Position numbers and translations under genes: made by a program. A stretch of 64,000 nucleotides of DNA from Caldimicrobium sp. GTDB taxonomy: Bacteria; Desulfobacterota; Thermodesulfobacteria; Thermodesulfobacteriales; Thermodesulfobacteriaceae. The notes below the pieces were generated by a model that was not told the DNA's origin, ran no database searches, and saw nothing but the letters and a program-made list of their open reading frames with translations. Location of the stretch: positions 1 to 64,000 of the forward strand of contig JANXDB010000054.1 of NCBI GenBank assembly GCA_025060015.1. The letters run 5' to 3'. This document shows positions 49,636-60,094 of this stretch, piece by piece. The first letter of the stretch is position 1. Every line of letters starts with the position of its first letter.

Positions 49636-50508
49636 GTGAGGTGTTTTGCCTTTATCTTTGTAAAACCAATTGTAATGATACTTCTGTTGCTTCTATTATG
49701 GAAGCCTTCTCAGACATTTGCAAATAAACTCATTCTTTATACTGATAATGACTCATACGGAAAAGTCAATCAAAACAAAACGTGGTATTTAGCCTTGGGA
49801 GAGCCTGCCTTTGCCAATTTTGCAGACATCAAAGTTCCCTCTAATTTTTTTCTCCTAGGTCCCGCTGGGAAAAAGGAGAAATTAACCCTTCTTCGCAAAG
49901 AGCTCTTTGATCCATGGTTCAATCAAAGGCGCATAGCCTATGAGACCAAACTCTCGGTAAGTGAACCGGGAGATTATATCCTCTGTATCGAGGGGGAGGA
50001 TTATCTGATAGGCAGAGGAAAGATTGTTAAACCCTTTGCTAAGGCTGTCTTTCATGTGGAGAGAGAATTAAACTGGGATAAACCCTGTGGTTTTGACCTT
50101 GAAATAAAATCCTTTACCCGCCCATACGGCCTTCAACCAGGAGCTTTACTGTGGGGACAGGCTCTTTATCAAGGAGAACCTCTATCTTCTGGAGAAATTG
50201 AGGCAGAGAGGCTGAGACTCAAACTAAACCCTCAAGCCCTCCCCAAAGATTCAACTGGTGAGGTAAATCTTCCTATATTCAAGAAAAGGGTAAAACTTGA
50301 TGATAGAGGATATTTCTATGTTAATTTTGAGGAGGAGGGATGGTGGGTTATCACAGTGAGCTTACCTCGTGGGACTAAGACCTTTGGTAATCAGAATTAT
50401 CCTTTGGAATTGCAAAGCCATCTATGGATTTACGTGCATTCATCTATTGAAAAGAAAAGGCCTAAGAAAACCAAAAATACTTCCAAATCAAAGATTATTC
50501 CTAATTGA
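49636..50508 (+). CDS. DUF4198-like exported protein
   Basis: N-terminal signal MILLLLLLWKPSQTFA; beta-rich body with repeated Gxxx modules. Confidence 0.5.
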   Translation: MRCFAFIFVKPIVMILLLLLLWKPSQTFANKLILYTDNDSYGKVNQNKTWYLALGEPAFANFADIKVPSNFFLLGPAGKKEKLTLLRKELFDPWFNQRRIAYETKLSVSEPGDYILCIEGEDYLIGRGKIVKPFAKAVFHVERELNWDKPCGFDLEIKSFTRPYGLQPGALLWGQALYQGEPLSSGEIEAERLRLKLNPQALPKDSTGEVNLPIFKKRVKLDDRGYFYVNFEEEGWWVITVSLPRGTKTFGNQNYPLELQSHLWIYVHSSIEKKRPKKTKNTSKSKIIPN

Positions 50509-51642
50509 TCTTTGACAGCAAAACAGCAAAGCAGCTGAGACTATTTGAAAGGAAAACACCAGGATAATAAGATACATAATCAGGCCTTTGTCATAAAGGT
50601 ATCCGTAGAGAAGATTACCGATCATTATCGCCAAACCCAAGAGAAAATGGAAAATTCCAAATCCCAAAGCTCTTTTCTCTCTTGGCACAAAGAAGGTAAG
50701 GGCTGAACGCATGATTGATTCAAGGGCACCAAGGGCAATTCCCCAGAGAACGATCCCCAAAACAATCAGAGGAAGAGGCCCTAAAAAGATCAGAGGAACA
50801 CTTGCTAAAAGGGATAAAGAGGACAGAGGAAGGATCTTTAATCCTTTGCGGTCAAAAAGCCAACCCCAAAAAAGAGCTGCCAGGGCGTCAATAGCCATGG
50901 CCAGGGCATACATCAGGGGAATATACTGGGAGGCAAAACCCCTGTTTTGTAAATGGAAGCCAATAAGATAGAAGGAGTACATGCTAGCTCCGAAAAAGGC
51001 TATTCCTAAAACATACAACCAAAAGGCACCTGTAAAATCACTTCTAATCTCCTTTGAAACCCCTGTTGCAAAGGCAACCTCCTCACTTTGATAAAATCTC
51101 TTGGTCAGGGCTAAAACAAAGAGGGCAACTAAAGCAGGTATGACCAATGAGAGAAAGCTTCCCTTGTAGCTGACACCCAGATAAAGCATTAAAGATATGA
51201 ACAACGGACCCAAAAGTGCACCCAACTGGTCCAAGGCCTCATGAACTCCAAAGGCTACACCACTTCTTTTGGGGATAACCGCAAGAGAAAGGAGGGTATC
51301 TCTGGCGGGAGTTCTGATGGCCTTACCCAATCTCTCCAACAAAAGAAGCACCAAAGCACCCATCCAGGTGGAAACTAAGGCCAGGGCTGGAATGGAGAGA
51401 AGACTTATGATATAACCTCCAAAAACCCAACCCCAATACCTTCTGGTCTTGAAGACCAGATATCCAGAAAACAATCTCATTGCGTAACCAAGAAATTCTC
51501 CTAAACCAGAGACCAAGCCCACGATCATAGCGTTAGCCCCGAGAAGGGCAAGATATGGCCCCATGATGCCTCTTGCACCCTCATAGACAAAATCAGAAAA
51601 GAGGCTAGTCAGTCCAAAGAGAAAGATAACTATCATGGCCAA
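50488..51642 (-). CDS. MFS transporter
   Basis: 12-TM pattern; LLERLGKAIRTPARDTLLS, WGWLFDRKGLK. Confidence 0.9.
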   Translation of the reverse strand: MAMIVIFLFGLTSLFSDFVYEGARGIMGPYLALLGANAMIVGLVSGLGEFLGYAMRLFSGYLVFKTRRYWGWVFGGYIISLLSIPALALVSTWMGALVLLLLERLGKAIRTPARDTLLSLAVIPKRSGVAFGVHEALDQLGALLGPLFISLMLYLGVSYKGSFLSLVIPALVALFVLALTKRFYQSEEVAFATGVSKEIRSDFTGAFWLYVLGIAFFGASMYSFYLIGFHLQNRGFASQYIPLMYALAMAIDALAALFWGWLFDRKGLKILPLSSLSLLASVPLIFLGPLPLIVLGIVLWGIALGALESIMRSALTFFVPREKRALGFGIFHFLLGLAIMIGNLLYGYLYDKGLIMYLIILVFSFQIVSAALLFCCQRSIRNNL

Positions 51643-51943
51643 ACCTCAAAAGTTACCAAAGAGTAAACTAAAAGGATTTTAGTGAAAAATCCGCTTAAAG
51701 CAAGGACTCCAACTCCTAGCACTAAAGATGTCTGAGTTTTCAGATGCACATTGAGATACAACACCAAAGATACAAAACCGAGAGAATATGTCTATTTCCA
51801 AACAAAGCATTAACTAGAATTAAAGGGATTTCCCGTAAGGAGTGCCCTCTATTCCAGAGGCACCTCTATTTAAACATATTCCCTCTAAGAGAACACTTTT
51901 GTTATTAGTTTTATTTTTAAAATGCTTTATTATATTCTTAGTG

Positions 51944-53023
51944 ATGCCTGCTAAAAAATACAAAATTACCCCAAAAGGTTTAGAAAACCTCTTTGATCTC
52001 CTGTCAAGAAACTACAATATCGTAGGCCCAAGTGTTGAAAAGAGGCTGATCAAGTTTAAACAGGTGAAATCCCTTGATGATATAGCCTTTGGGTTTAAAT
52101 CTATCGAGGGGGCAGGTTTCTACAATTTAGAAAGGGATAACTGGTGGTTTTCTTACAATCGCCCAGCCAATACCCTGAAGGATTTCCTACATCCTGGTGA
52201 GAGATTCTTAACAGAGATCATAAAGGAGGATAATGAGGAGAAGACCTTTCAAGTTCCTAGATCCCCCTGGCAATATTGCTTTTTTGACATCAGATCCTGT
52301 GATCTGCAAGCTCTTTTCATAATGGATAAGGTCTTTAAAAAGGAGCCTTTCTACTTAGATCTGCGAAATAGGTCTTTAATAATCGCTGTGAATTGTAACC
52401 ATGCAATGGAAAACTGTTTTTGCACTATTACCAAAACAGGTCCGGAGATCAGGAAAGGCTTTGATTTACTCTTAACAGAGGGAGAAGATTACTTCCTATT
52501 AGAAGTTGGTTCAAAGAAAGGACAGATCTTGCTGGATCAGGTATCTGATAAAAGAGTTCCCTCACGGGGGGAGCTTGAGGATAAAAATAGAAGGCTAAGG
52601 ATGTTGAAAGGAGAAATGGCTGACAAATTCAATATGGAAAATATAGCTGAGAAACTGCTATCACGCCTGAATTTGACCTATTGGAAAGAGATAGAAGAGA
52701 GATGCCTATCCTGTGGAAATTGCACCTCTGTCTGTCCCACTTGTTTTTGTTATGATATCTTGGAGAAAAGCTCCCTATCCTTTGCAAAAACTCAACGCAC
52801 AATAGTTTGGGACTCCTGTTTTAGCCCTGACTTTGCTACGATCAATCGCTTCAATATAAGGGGAAGTCTTTCTTCACGTTATAGACATTGGATTCTCCAC
52901 AAATTTGTCTATTCAACCTTGCATTTTAAGAGGTGTAGCTGTGTTGGCTGTGGGCGGTGCATCACCTTCTGTCCCGCGGGGATTGACATAAGAGAGGAGG
53001 TCTTAAAGGTTGTCAGTTCCTAA
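51944..53023 (+). CDS. NiFe (sulf)hydrogenase iron-sulfur subunit (beta, HydB-like)
   Basis: CLSCGNCTSVCPTCFCYD and CSCVGCGRCITFCPAGIDI ferredoxin motifs; gene order B-G-D-A. Confidence 0.88.
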   Translation: MPAKKYKITPKGLENLFDLLSRNYNIVGPSVEKRLIKFKQVKSLDDIAFGFKSIEGAGFYNLERDNWWFSYNRPANTLKDFLHPGERFLTEIIKEDNEEKTFQVPRSPWQYCFFDIRSCDLQALFIMDKVFKKEPFYLDLRNRSLIIAVNCNHAMENCFCTITKTGPEIRKGFDLLLTEGEDYFLLEVGSKKGQILLDQVSDKRVPSRGELEDKNRRLRMLKGEMADKFNMENIAEKLLSRLNLTYWKEIEERCLSCGNCTSVCPTCFCYDILEKSSLSFAKTQRTIVWDSCFSPDFATINRFNIRGSLSSRYRHWILHKFVYSTLHFKRCSCVGCGRCITFCPAGIDIREEVLKVVSS

Positions 53024-53813
53024 AGACCCCTTTGAGTTCAAAACAGCCAAAGTCATGAAGGTAATAAGGGAATACGATTATGTTTATACCCTTTATCTGG
53101 AAAGCAAAGAGAGAGTTAAGCCTGGGCAATACCATATGCTCTATGCCTTCGGAAGAGGTGAAGCTCCTATTACCATTGCAGGCAAAACCAGAGGGGGGTT
53201 TATCCATACCATAAGGGCCGTAGGTAGTGTAACCAAAGCCCTGGTCAAATTGAAGGAAGGGGACCTAATATTTTACAGAGGTCCCTTCGGAAATTCCTGG
53301 AAACTAAAAGAGGCCTTTGGCAAAAGTCTGCTATTTATCTCTGGTGGTCTTGGTCTTGCAGCCACGAGATTTCCCTATGAAGAGGCCCTAAGAGTGGGTA
53401 AGTTTAAAAAGATCATCCATTTATATGGAGCCAAGGATAGTGAGAGCCTTTTATACAGATATCTCTATCCCCTCTGGTCTGCCAAAAGTGATTTTCGGGT
53501 GGTTGTGGAGAAGACAAAGGGCAACAGAACCTTGAAGGTAGGCCTAGTTACGGATCTATTAAAAGAAGCCCCTTTGGATGAGAATACCATGGTTTTTATC
53601 TGTGGACCAGAACCCATGTTCAAAACTTGCCTTGAGATTCTCAGGCAAAAGGGAGTCCCTGATGAGAGAATTTTTCTCTCCTTAGAAAGACACATGAAAT
53701 GTTCCATCGGATCCTGTGGACATTGTATGCTTGGTCCCTATTATGTCTGTAAGGATGGACCTATATTCCCCTACTCTTTGATAAGAGTTTTTCACGAAGA
53801 AAAGGAGCTATGA
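53010..53813 (+). CDS. Hydrogenase FAD/NAD(P)-binding subunit (gamma, HydG-like)
   Basis: SGGLGLAATRF, FICGPEPMFKTCLEILR, C-terminal CSIGSCGHCMLGPYYVCKDGPIF. Confidence 0.92.
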   Translation: MSVPKDPFEFKTAKVMKVIREYDYVYTLYLESKERVKPGQYHMLYAFGRGEAPITIAGKTRGGFIHTIRAVGSVTKALVKLKEGDLIFYRGPFGNSWKLKEAFGKSLLFISGGLGLAATRFPYEEALRVGKFKKIIHLYGAKDSESLLYRYLYPLWSAKSDFRVVVEKTKGNRTLKVGLVTDLLKEAPLDENTMVFICGPEPMFKTCLEILRQKGVPDERIFLSLERHMKCSIGSCGHCMLGPYYVCKDGPIFPYSLIRVFHEEKEL

Positions 53814-54514
53814 TACTCGGAGTTTTTAAACTCACCTCCTGTGGTGGTTGCCAATACAGCATCCTTGACTTGGGGAAATCTTTGCTTGAGCAGAAAATCT
53901 TTTACTTTACGGAGATTAGCTCCTCTAATCTCTGGCATACCTTTGATGTGGCATTTGTGGAGGGATCTGTCACCAACGATGATGAGAAAGAACTTCTGCT
54001 TAAGATAAGACAAAAGGCAAAGTTCTTAGTTGCTCTTGGAGCCTGCGCTGTGTCTGGAGGAATTCAGGCCATACAAAGGTCAAAGAAGGACAAGGGTCTT
54101 ATTTTCTACTCCTATCCCCTTTCTGACTTTGTCTCCGTTGATCTCGAGTTACGAGGCTGTCCTGTCAAGTCAGAACACATAGAAGAGACTCTTTTTAGTC
54201 TCTCCGTTGGCAGTGTGCCCTATTTTCCAGATTATCCTCTGTGCATAGAGTGTAAGAGAAAGGGTAATCCCTGTCTTATGATCACCCATAAAATCCTCTG
54301 CTTAGGGGTTATAACCCAGGGAGGCTGTGGAGCCCTGTGTCCTTCTCTCAACAGAGGCTGTTACGGTTGCTTTGGCCCTGTGAAAGGCGCTAATCTTAAG
54401 GCCTTTTTTAGATGTGCCTTAAGGATGGGTTTAACAGAGGAAAAAATCCGAGAAATCATTATGAACAGTTTCAACGGCTACCACCAGATCTTCAGAGAGT
54501 TATATGACAAATAA
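53810..54514 (+). CDS. NiFe hydrogenase small subunit (delta, HydD-like)
   Basis: FKLTSCGGCQYSILDL, GACAVSGGIQA, RGCYGCFGPVKGAN. Confidence 0.92.
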   Translation: MILGVFKLTSCGGCQYSILDLGKSLLEQKIFYFTEISSSNLWHTFDVAFVEGSVTNDDEKELLLKIRQKAKFLVALGACAVSGGIQAIQRSKKDKGLIFYSYPLSDFVSVDLELRGCPVKSEHIEETLFSLSVGSVPYFPDYPLCIECKRKGNPCLMITHKILCLGVITQGGCGALCPSLNRGCYGCFGPVKGANLKAFFRCALRMGLTEEKIREIIMNSFNGYHQIFRELYDK

Positions 54515-55781
54515 GATTGACTTTCTAACCAGAGTTAGTGGCCTTGCCAATCTTGAAATTATTGCAGAGGATAACCTCCTAAAGGAGGTAAGATTCTCTG
54601 TGAGAGAAACGCCGAGGCTAATAGAAAAACTACTCTTAGGTAGATCATACAAAGTTATTCCCGAGATTACAGCTCGTATCTGTGGCATATGCCCTGTTGC
54701 TTATCAGCTAACGGCCTTACAGGCTATAGAAGATGCCTTTGGAATAAAGCCAACAAAGGAGGACCTCTCTCTTAGAAAGCTTATATATCTTGCAGAGTGG
54801 ATCTATAGTCATACTCTACACCTTTTCTTTGTTCATCTCCCAGACTATTACAAGGTGAACTCCTTTTTAGAGCTCTTTCAGATTGAAAGAGAACTTTTGG
54901 AGAAGGCCTTTTTCCTCAGAGAAACTGCCTGCAGAATCATCGAAAAACTTGGTGGCAGAGCCATACATCCCCTATCCCTCATTCCTGGGGGCTTTTCCTC
55001 TTATCCCGACTCCTTATCCCCCCTCATTGATCCTCTCCGGAACTCACTAAAGATTGCAGAGGAGCTCTTTACTAAGCTATGTTCTATGACTTTCCCAGAA
55101 TTCTCTCTAAGTGAGGTCCAATTTGTCTCATTACTCGATGAGGATGATTATCCTATTCTTGATGGCATCATTTACGATGGTAAAAGAAAAATCGATAAAA
55201 GGTCCTTTAGAGATTACTTTCTTGAGGTTGAACGCCCCTACTCTACGGCAAACCACTCACTGACAAAGGAGGGAAAGCCTTATGTTGTGGGACCAATGGC
55301 CAGATTTGAGCATGCCTTTGAAAAACTCTCCCCAAGAGCCAAAGAGTTGGCAACAAAACACGGTATAATACCCCCTGTTGATAATCCCTTTCTAAGCCCT
55401 TTGATAAGGATGCTTGAGATTGTACACTCCGTAGAGCTTGCCTTGGAAATAGCTAAGGGTTATATAAAACCAAAGAAAGTCCCCCAGGAACTAAAGCCAA
55501 GTGAAGGGGAGGGCATCGGAATAACAGAGGCCCCACGAGGCATACTTTGGCACCATTACAAGTTTGACAGCCAGGGTCTGATTACCCATGTGAATATCGT
55601 GACCCCTACCTCCCAAAATTTAGCCTCCATTGAGCTTGCTCTTTTTAAATCGCTATCAAAGGAGAAAGGCTTGGAGGAGGCAAGTATTAGAAACAGGGCG
55701 GAGACTATGATTCGGAACTTTGACCCTTGTCTTCCCTGCGCCACCCACTTTTTAGAAATTAGTATCAAAAAATTAGACTAA
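54504..55781 (+). CDS. NiFe hydrogenase large subunit, group 3b-like (alpha, HydA-like)
   Basis: RICGICPVAYQLTALQAIE (L1) and DPCLPCATHFLEI (L2). Confidence 0.93.
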   Translation: MTNKIDFLTRVSGLANLEIIAEDNLLKEVRFSVRETPRLIEKLLLGRSYKVIPEITARICGICPVAYQLTALQAIEDAFGIKPTKEDLSLRKLIYLAEWIYSHTLHLFFVHLPDYYKVNSFLELFQIERELLEKAFFLRETACRIIEKLGGRAIHPLSLIPGGFSSYPDSLSPLIDPLRNSLKIAEELFTKLCSMTFPEFSLSEVQFVSLLDEDDYPILDGIIYDGKRKIDKRSFRDYFLEVERPYSTANHSLTKEGKPYVVGPMARFEHAFEKLSPRAKELATKHGIIPPVDNPFLSPLIRMLEIVHSVELALEIAKGYIKPKKVPQELKPSEGEGIGITEAPRGILWHHYKFDSQGLITHVNIVTPTSQNLASIELALFKSLSKEKGLEEASIRNRAETMIRNFDPCLPCATHFLEISIKKLD

Positions 55782-55813
55782 GAAACTGAACACTTTTAAG
55801 GTTACACCTACTG

Positions 55814-55830
55814 CGCACCTGTTAGGTGCG
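55814..55830. repeat. Palindrome copy 1: CGCACCT GTT AGGTGCG
   Basis: Read directly; same core as 60549-60571. Confidence 0.85.
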
Positions 55831-56007
55831 AAAGTTGTTTGGTTTGATCAAGAGAAAACTGTGGATAACTGCGAGAATTTACAGGCTATGTTTAGAGTTT
55901 CGAAAATCTTTAGCTAAAGATTACCTTTGACAGATAAACTTTTTTCTATACAATAGTCTTAAGAATGCCTTTTATTTGGCATTGAATACCCAAGATGGGA
56001 GGTTTTT

Positions 56008-56877
56008 ATGGAACTTTACAGGAGGATTTTGGCCTGCCTAGATGGATCTAAGGAGAGTTTCAATGCTTACGAAAATGCCCTCAAATTGGCAAAGAGCATA
56101 AATGCTAGCCTTACTGCCCTGACAGTTATCCCTCTGGGTGTAGAGCTAAGTAGCGCACTCTCTCTATTCCTTGGCATAAGGGATTTATACAGAAAAAATG
56201 CTGAAAAAATTTTAAAAGAAGCAAAAGATCTGGCAACAGAGGAAGGCTTGAAGGTTAAACTACTTATTGAGGAGGGGGAGCCCTTTCAGAGAATTGTAGA
56301 CATAGTGTACGCAGAGGACATAGATCTAATCTTCATGGGAAAAAGCGGGAAAAGTGGTTTGGCCAAGGGCATTCTTGGTAGCACAGCTATTAGAACCATA
56401 GGTGTAAGCCCAATAGATGTTATGATCCTTCCAAAAGAGGTGCCTCTGAGATTTAATAGAATACTGGTTCCTGTTGATGGATCCGCTTATTCTGAGAAAG
56501 CAGCCTTAAAGGCCCTGGCGCTTGCTAAACATTTTCAAAGCAAGGTTTTAATTCTCTCAGTGGTGGAACTCATTCTCACTGATCTTTACGAAGTGCCAGG
56601 AGATCTTTATAAAGTATTAGAATCTCTCAAATTTTCAGCAGAGGAAAATGTAAGAAAATTGAAGGCACAGTTTAAAATGGAAAATATCGATTGCGATGTC
56701 TTGGTTACCGAAGGTGCTCCTCCTGATAAGATCTTGGAAATAGCAGAAAAGGAGGAGATTACCCTTGTTGTGATGGGTTCTCATGGTAAGAGGGGGTTTA
56801 AACGTCTTCTTCTTGGAAGTGTCACGGAAAGGGTTATAAATTTTGGAAATCTTCCAGTTTTAGTTGTCAAAAGTTAA
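56008..56877 (+). CDS. Universal stress protein with two UspA domains
   Basis: RILACLDGSKESFNAYENAL and RILVPVDGSAYSEKAALKAL; MGSHGKRGFKRLLLGSVTERV. Confidence 0.95.
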   Translation: MELYRRILACLDGSKESFNAYENALKLAKSINASLTALTVIPLGVELSSALSLFLGIRDLYRKNAEKILKEAKDLATEEGLKVKLLIEEGEPFQRIVDIVYAEDIDLIFMGKSGKSGLAKGILGSTAIRTIGVSPIDVMILPKEVPLRFNRILVPVDGSAYSEKAALKALALAKHFQSKVLILSVVELILTDLYEVPGDLYKVLESLKFSAEENVRKLKAQFKMENIDCDVLVTEGAPPDKILEIAEKEEITLVVMGSHGKRGFKRLLLGSVTERVINFGNLPVLVVKS

Positions 56878-56879
56878 TA

Positions 56880-57479
56880 TTAAAAGAGTTCCTTCAGCAA
56901 ATCCTCAGCTAAAGATTCAGTGCCTTCGTTTGTCTCAACTGGAATAAACTCCGTTTGCTCAAGAGAAATTTCAGCATAGAAGGGATTACCATCTTTGGTC
57001 CTAAAACAAAGCCTTCTACATTGCTGGGCATTCGATAGAGTATTAATGTACATAACTATGGTATGTGATATGGGAATGGCTCTTGGTTGATGGTTTGTGG
57101 CACTAAGACCGTAAGTATTTTCCACTTTTTTGCGAAAATTTCCTATTATTTGATTAACCATTTCACCGATGAAATTGGTTACTTCGTCTGAATAAGGGTC
57201 AGTGGCAATTTCAGCCTCTGGCACACCTAAAAATAGCATGGATGTTCTGTAAAGCTCTAAAGCTGCCTTATATGAAAAATTCATGCAGAGTAATCCATTG
57301 TAATCTCCATTAAATTCGACAAAAGCAGCTATATCTGGTCTTAGGGCAACGAATTCCAGTTTTTGCAAGGTAGGCGCAATCCTTAGGGTGGTTCCAGTAT
57401 TTATCGATAGAACCTCTCTTATAACCTCGGCCAGGATCTGCGAAACCCTGTTTATTGTTGAATCGTGTCTTAATGTCAC
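56880..57479 (-). CDS. CheX/DUF3334-like protein
   Basis: EVTNFIGEMVNQIIGNFRKKVE resembles CheC/CheX-type motif. Confidence 0.6.
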   Translation of the reverse strand: MTLRHDSTINRVSQILAEVIREVLSINTGTTLRIAPTLQKLEFVALRPDIAAFVEFNGDYNGLLCMNFSYKAALELYRTSMLFLGVPEAEIATDPYSDEVTNFIGEMVNQIIGNFRKKVENTYGLSATNHQPRAIPISHTIVMYINTLSNAQQCRRLCFRTKDGNPFYAEISLEQTEFIPVETNEGTESLAEDLLKELF

Positions 57480-57488
57480 GTCCTCCTC

Positions 57489-58877
57489 CTAATAGGATTT
57501 TTCAAGATTGGCAAAGGAGGTAAAGGAAGAAAGATATGCCAACTTGATAGTAACACCGGAGGGGCCATTCCTCTGTTTACCGATGATAATCTCTGCTATC
57601 CCCTTTTCAGGCGTCCCCTTGTTGTATACTTCGTCTCTGTATATGAATAGAATTACATCTGCATCCTGCTCCAAAGCACCTGACTCTCTTAGATCCGCAA
57701 GCTGAGGTCTTTTATCAGGCCTTTCTTCCACCTTTCGATTTAACTGCGAGAGGGCTAATACCGGAACATTCAATTCCTTAGCCAGGGCCTTAAGTCCTGC
57801 AGAGATCTCCGATATCTCCTGCTCCCTTCGCTCTTTTCGCTCTAGACTTTTCATAAGCTGAAGATAATCTACTACGATGATTCCAAGGGGGGTCTCCTTC
57901 ATAACCTTTCTTGCCTTGGCCTTTACTTCTAAAATGTTAATACCTGAGGTATCATCTATAAAAATGGGAAGCTCACTCAGCATGCTTGCCCCGCTAATAA
58001 CTCTCTGCCAATCTTGGGTCTCAAGCTGTCCAGTCCTAAACTTTTGAAAATTTACCTTTCCCTCAGAACAGATCATACGAGAAACAAGCTGCTCTTTGCT
58101 CATCTCTAAGGAAAAAATTGCTGCCCCAAGCTTTGTTTGTTTAACAGCATTACACACTATGTTAAGAGCTAAAGCTGTTTTTCCCATCCCCGGACGAGCA
58201 GCAAGAATAACCAAATCCCCTCTCTGCAAGCCAGCAGTTAATCTATCTAATTCATAAAAACCAGTGGGAATTCCTGTTATGAGATCTCCTCTCTGATAGA
58301 GCATCTCTAAATGTTTTATGGTCTCTTTGATGACATCCCTTACAGGCGCAAAGGTTTCCTTTTTGCCATGGTAGGCTAAATCGAATAGGGCCTTTTCAGC
58401 GTGGCTTAGAAGTTCCTGGGAGTCCTCTCCTGAGTAATAGCAACGGTATATCAAATCTTGACTGATACGAATAATCTCTCTTAGAATGCTTTTCTCTTTC
58501 ACAATCTTAGCATAGTGGACCAAATGAGCTGAAGTTGGAAGTAAACTAGCTAATTCTGAAAGATAGGTGGCCCCACCTGCTCTATCTAATTCTCCCATCT
58601 TTTCTAATTCATTATAAACGGTGACCACGTCTATTGGATCATCCTTTTCAAATAGTTGAATAAAAGCCTGGTAGATAAATCGATTGGAAGTGGAATAGAA
58701 ATCTTCTGGTCTTAAGAAGTCCAACACCTTTATTATGGACCCTGGATCAATGAGAATGGATGCTAGACAATATCTCTCTGCCTGTAGATCCTGTGGAGGT
58801 AGGAATTCCTCAGGTAGACTAACCTGCTCAGCCCTTTTTGAACCTCTTCTACTGCTCTTTCTCCTCTCAATGGTCAT
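57489..58877 (-). CDS. dnaB: Replicative DNA helicase
   Basis: LAARPGMGKTALALNIV, IIVVDYLQLM, LSQLNRKVEERPDKRPQLADLRESGALEQDADVI; no intein. Confidence 0.98.
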   Translation of the reverse strand: MTIERRKSSRRGSKRAEQVSLPEEFLPPQDLQAERYCLASILIDPGSIIKVLDFLRPEDFYSTSNRFIYQAFIQLFEKDDPIDVVTVYNELEKMGELDRAGGATYLSELASLLPTSAHLVHYAKIVKEKSILREIIRISQDLIYRCYYSGEDSQELLSHAEKALFDLAYHGKKETFAPVRDVIKETIKHLEMLYQRGDLITGIPTGFYELDRLTAGLQRGDLVILAARPGMGKTALALNIVCNAVKQTKLGAAIFSLEMSKEQLVSRMICSEGKVNFQKFRTGQLETQDWQRVISGASMLSELPIFIDDTSGINILEVKAKARKVMKETPLGIIVVDYLQLMKSLERKERREQEISEISAGLKALAKELNVPVLALSQLNRKVEERPDKRPQLADLRESGALEQDADVILFIYRDEVYNKGTPEKGIAEIIIGKQRNGPSGVTIKLAYLSSFTSFANLEKSY

Positions 58878-58880
58878 GAA

Positions 58881-59333
58881 TTACTTTTCTTCGATAACCT
58901 CAACTCTTATGAAGACATATATATCTCCAGAGAGTTTCAGATTTACCTCATAATTACCAACAGTTTTAATGGGTTCATCAAGGACTATTTGTTTTTTCTC
59001 AATCTCAAAACCTTTATCTGCAAGGGCCTTAGCGATGTCACTGGCAGTAACGGAACCGTAAAGCCTTCCTTCTTCCACAGCCTTACGATAAAGGGTTAAG
59101 GTCATACCCTGTAATTTCTCAGCAAGACTCTGAGTCTTTTTTCTTTCTCGTTCAGCTTTGGCTAAGATAATGCTTCGCTCCTTCTCCAAAGCTTTCAATG
59201 TCTTTTGATTAGCTAAAATAGCTAAACCTTTGGGTATAAGGTAGTTTCTGGCAAAACCATCTTTAACCTTTACCACATCTCCTGCCTTTCCCAGTTTTGG
59301 TATATCTTTTCTTAAAATAACCTCCATTTTCAT
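58881..59333 (-). CDS. rplI: 50S ribosomal protein L9
   Basis: MEVILRKDIPKLGKAGDVVKVKDGFARNYLIPKGLA. Confidence 0.98.
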   Translation of the reverse strand: MKMEVILRKDIPKLGKAGDVVKVKDGFARNYLIPKGLAILANQKTLKALEKERSIILAKAERERKKTQSLAEKLQGMTLTLYRKAVEEGRLYGSVTASDIAKALADKGFEIEKKQIVLDEPIKTVGNYEVNLKLSGDIYVFIRVEVIEEK

Positions 59334-59339
59334 TCCTCC

Positions 59340-59594
59340 TTAATCAATTTCCACTTCGGTGACAAAGGGCAAAAGTGCCATAATTCTTGCCTGTTTTATG
59401 GCAGTGGTTAATCTTCTCTGATGAAAGGCACAGTTACCTGTCTGCCTGCGGTGTAAAATCATACCCTTCTCATTTATGAACTGCTTCAAAAGATCTGCGT
59501 TCTTGTAATCTAAGGCCAAATTAGAATCGGCACAAAACCTACAGACCTTTTTTCTTGGAAAAATTCTCTTTTTCATAGTGATATTGTTATCCAT
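59340..59594 (-). CDS. rpsR: 30S ribosomal protein S18
   Basis: [34 protein letters not shown]. Confidence 0.97.
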   Translation of the reverse strand: MDNNITMKKRIFPRKKVCRFCADSNLALDYKNADLLKQFINEKGMILHRRQTGNCAFHQRRLTTAIKQARIMALLPFVTEVEID

Positions 59595-59596
59595 GT

Positions 59597-59947
59597 CTAA
59601 TTACCTCCCTTTGAACTCTGGCTTTCTGGTTTGAATCTATCCTCAAGCTTTACTATGATGAATCTCATTACCCTTTCGTCAATGCGAAAGTGACTTTCGA
59701 GCTCCTGAGGCAAGTTAGAATTCCCGTAAAACTCCATCAACACATAATAGCCCTGTTTCTTTTTTTGAATGGAATAGGCAAGCTTCTTAGTCCCCCATTC
59801 GTCAATTTTGAGAACATCTCCGCCATTTACCTGGATGATCTGTTTTAGTTTGTCAAGGAGAGCCTCTTTCTCCTCAACCCTATCGGGATGGATGATGAAA
59901 AGGGTTTCCCATTTGCGGATACGTTTTGGTTGGGGAAATTCGAACAT
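59597..59947 (-). CDS. rpsF: 30S ribosomal protein S6
   Basis: [35 protein letters not shown]. Confidence 0.96.
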   Translation of the reverse strand: MFEFPQPKRIRKWETLFIIHPDRVEEKEALLDKLKQIIQVNGGDVLKIDEWGTKKLAYSIQKKKQGYYVLMEFYGNSNLPQELESHFRIDERVMRFIIVKLEDRFKPESQSSKGGN

Positions 59948-60010
59948 GATCCTTACCTCCTTTTGGTCTATTTGGCCCCCTCTGCCTTACAAAGGGAGCA
60001 AGGAGTCAAA

Positions 60011-60082
60011 TGGGCGGTGGAGGATTTGAACCTCCGACATCCACCGTGTGAGGATGGCGCTCTACCCCTGAGCTAACCGCCC
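60011..60082 (-). tRNA. tRNA-Val (anticodon CAC)
   Basis: RC: GGGCGGTTAGCTCAGGGGTAGAGCGCCATCCTCACACGGTGGATGTCGGAGGTTCAAATCCTCCACCGCCCA; CCATC/GGTGG stem, loop CTCACAC. Confidence 0.95.
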
Positions 60083-60094
60083 AGTTGATCCCAT

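Noticed and set aside
54660-54720. Hydrogenase large subunit L1 motif has Tyr (RICGICPVAYQL) where the archaeal sulfhydrogenase has His
   Set aside because: The four Ni-ligating Cys are intact, and as far as I recall bacterial group 3b enzymes commonly read CGICPVAYQ; not evidence of a novel enzyme.
57489-58877. Checked dnaB for an intein
   Set aside because: Walker A and downstream motifs are continuous and length is normal.
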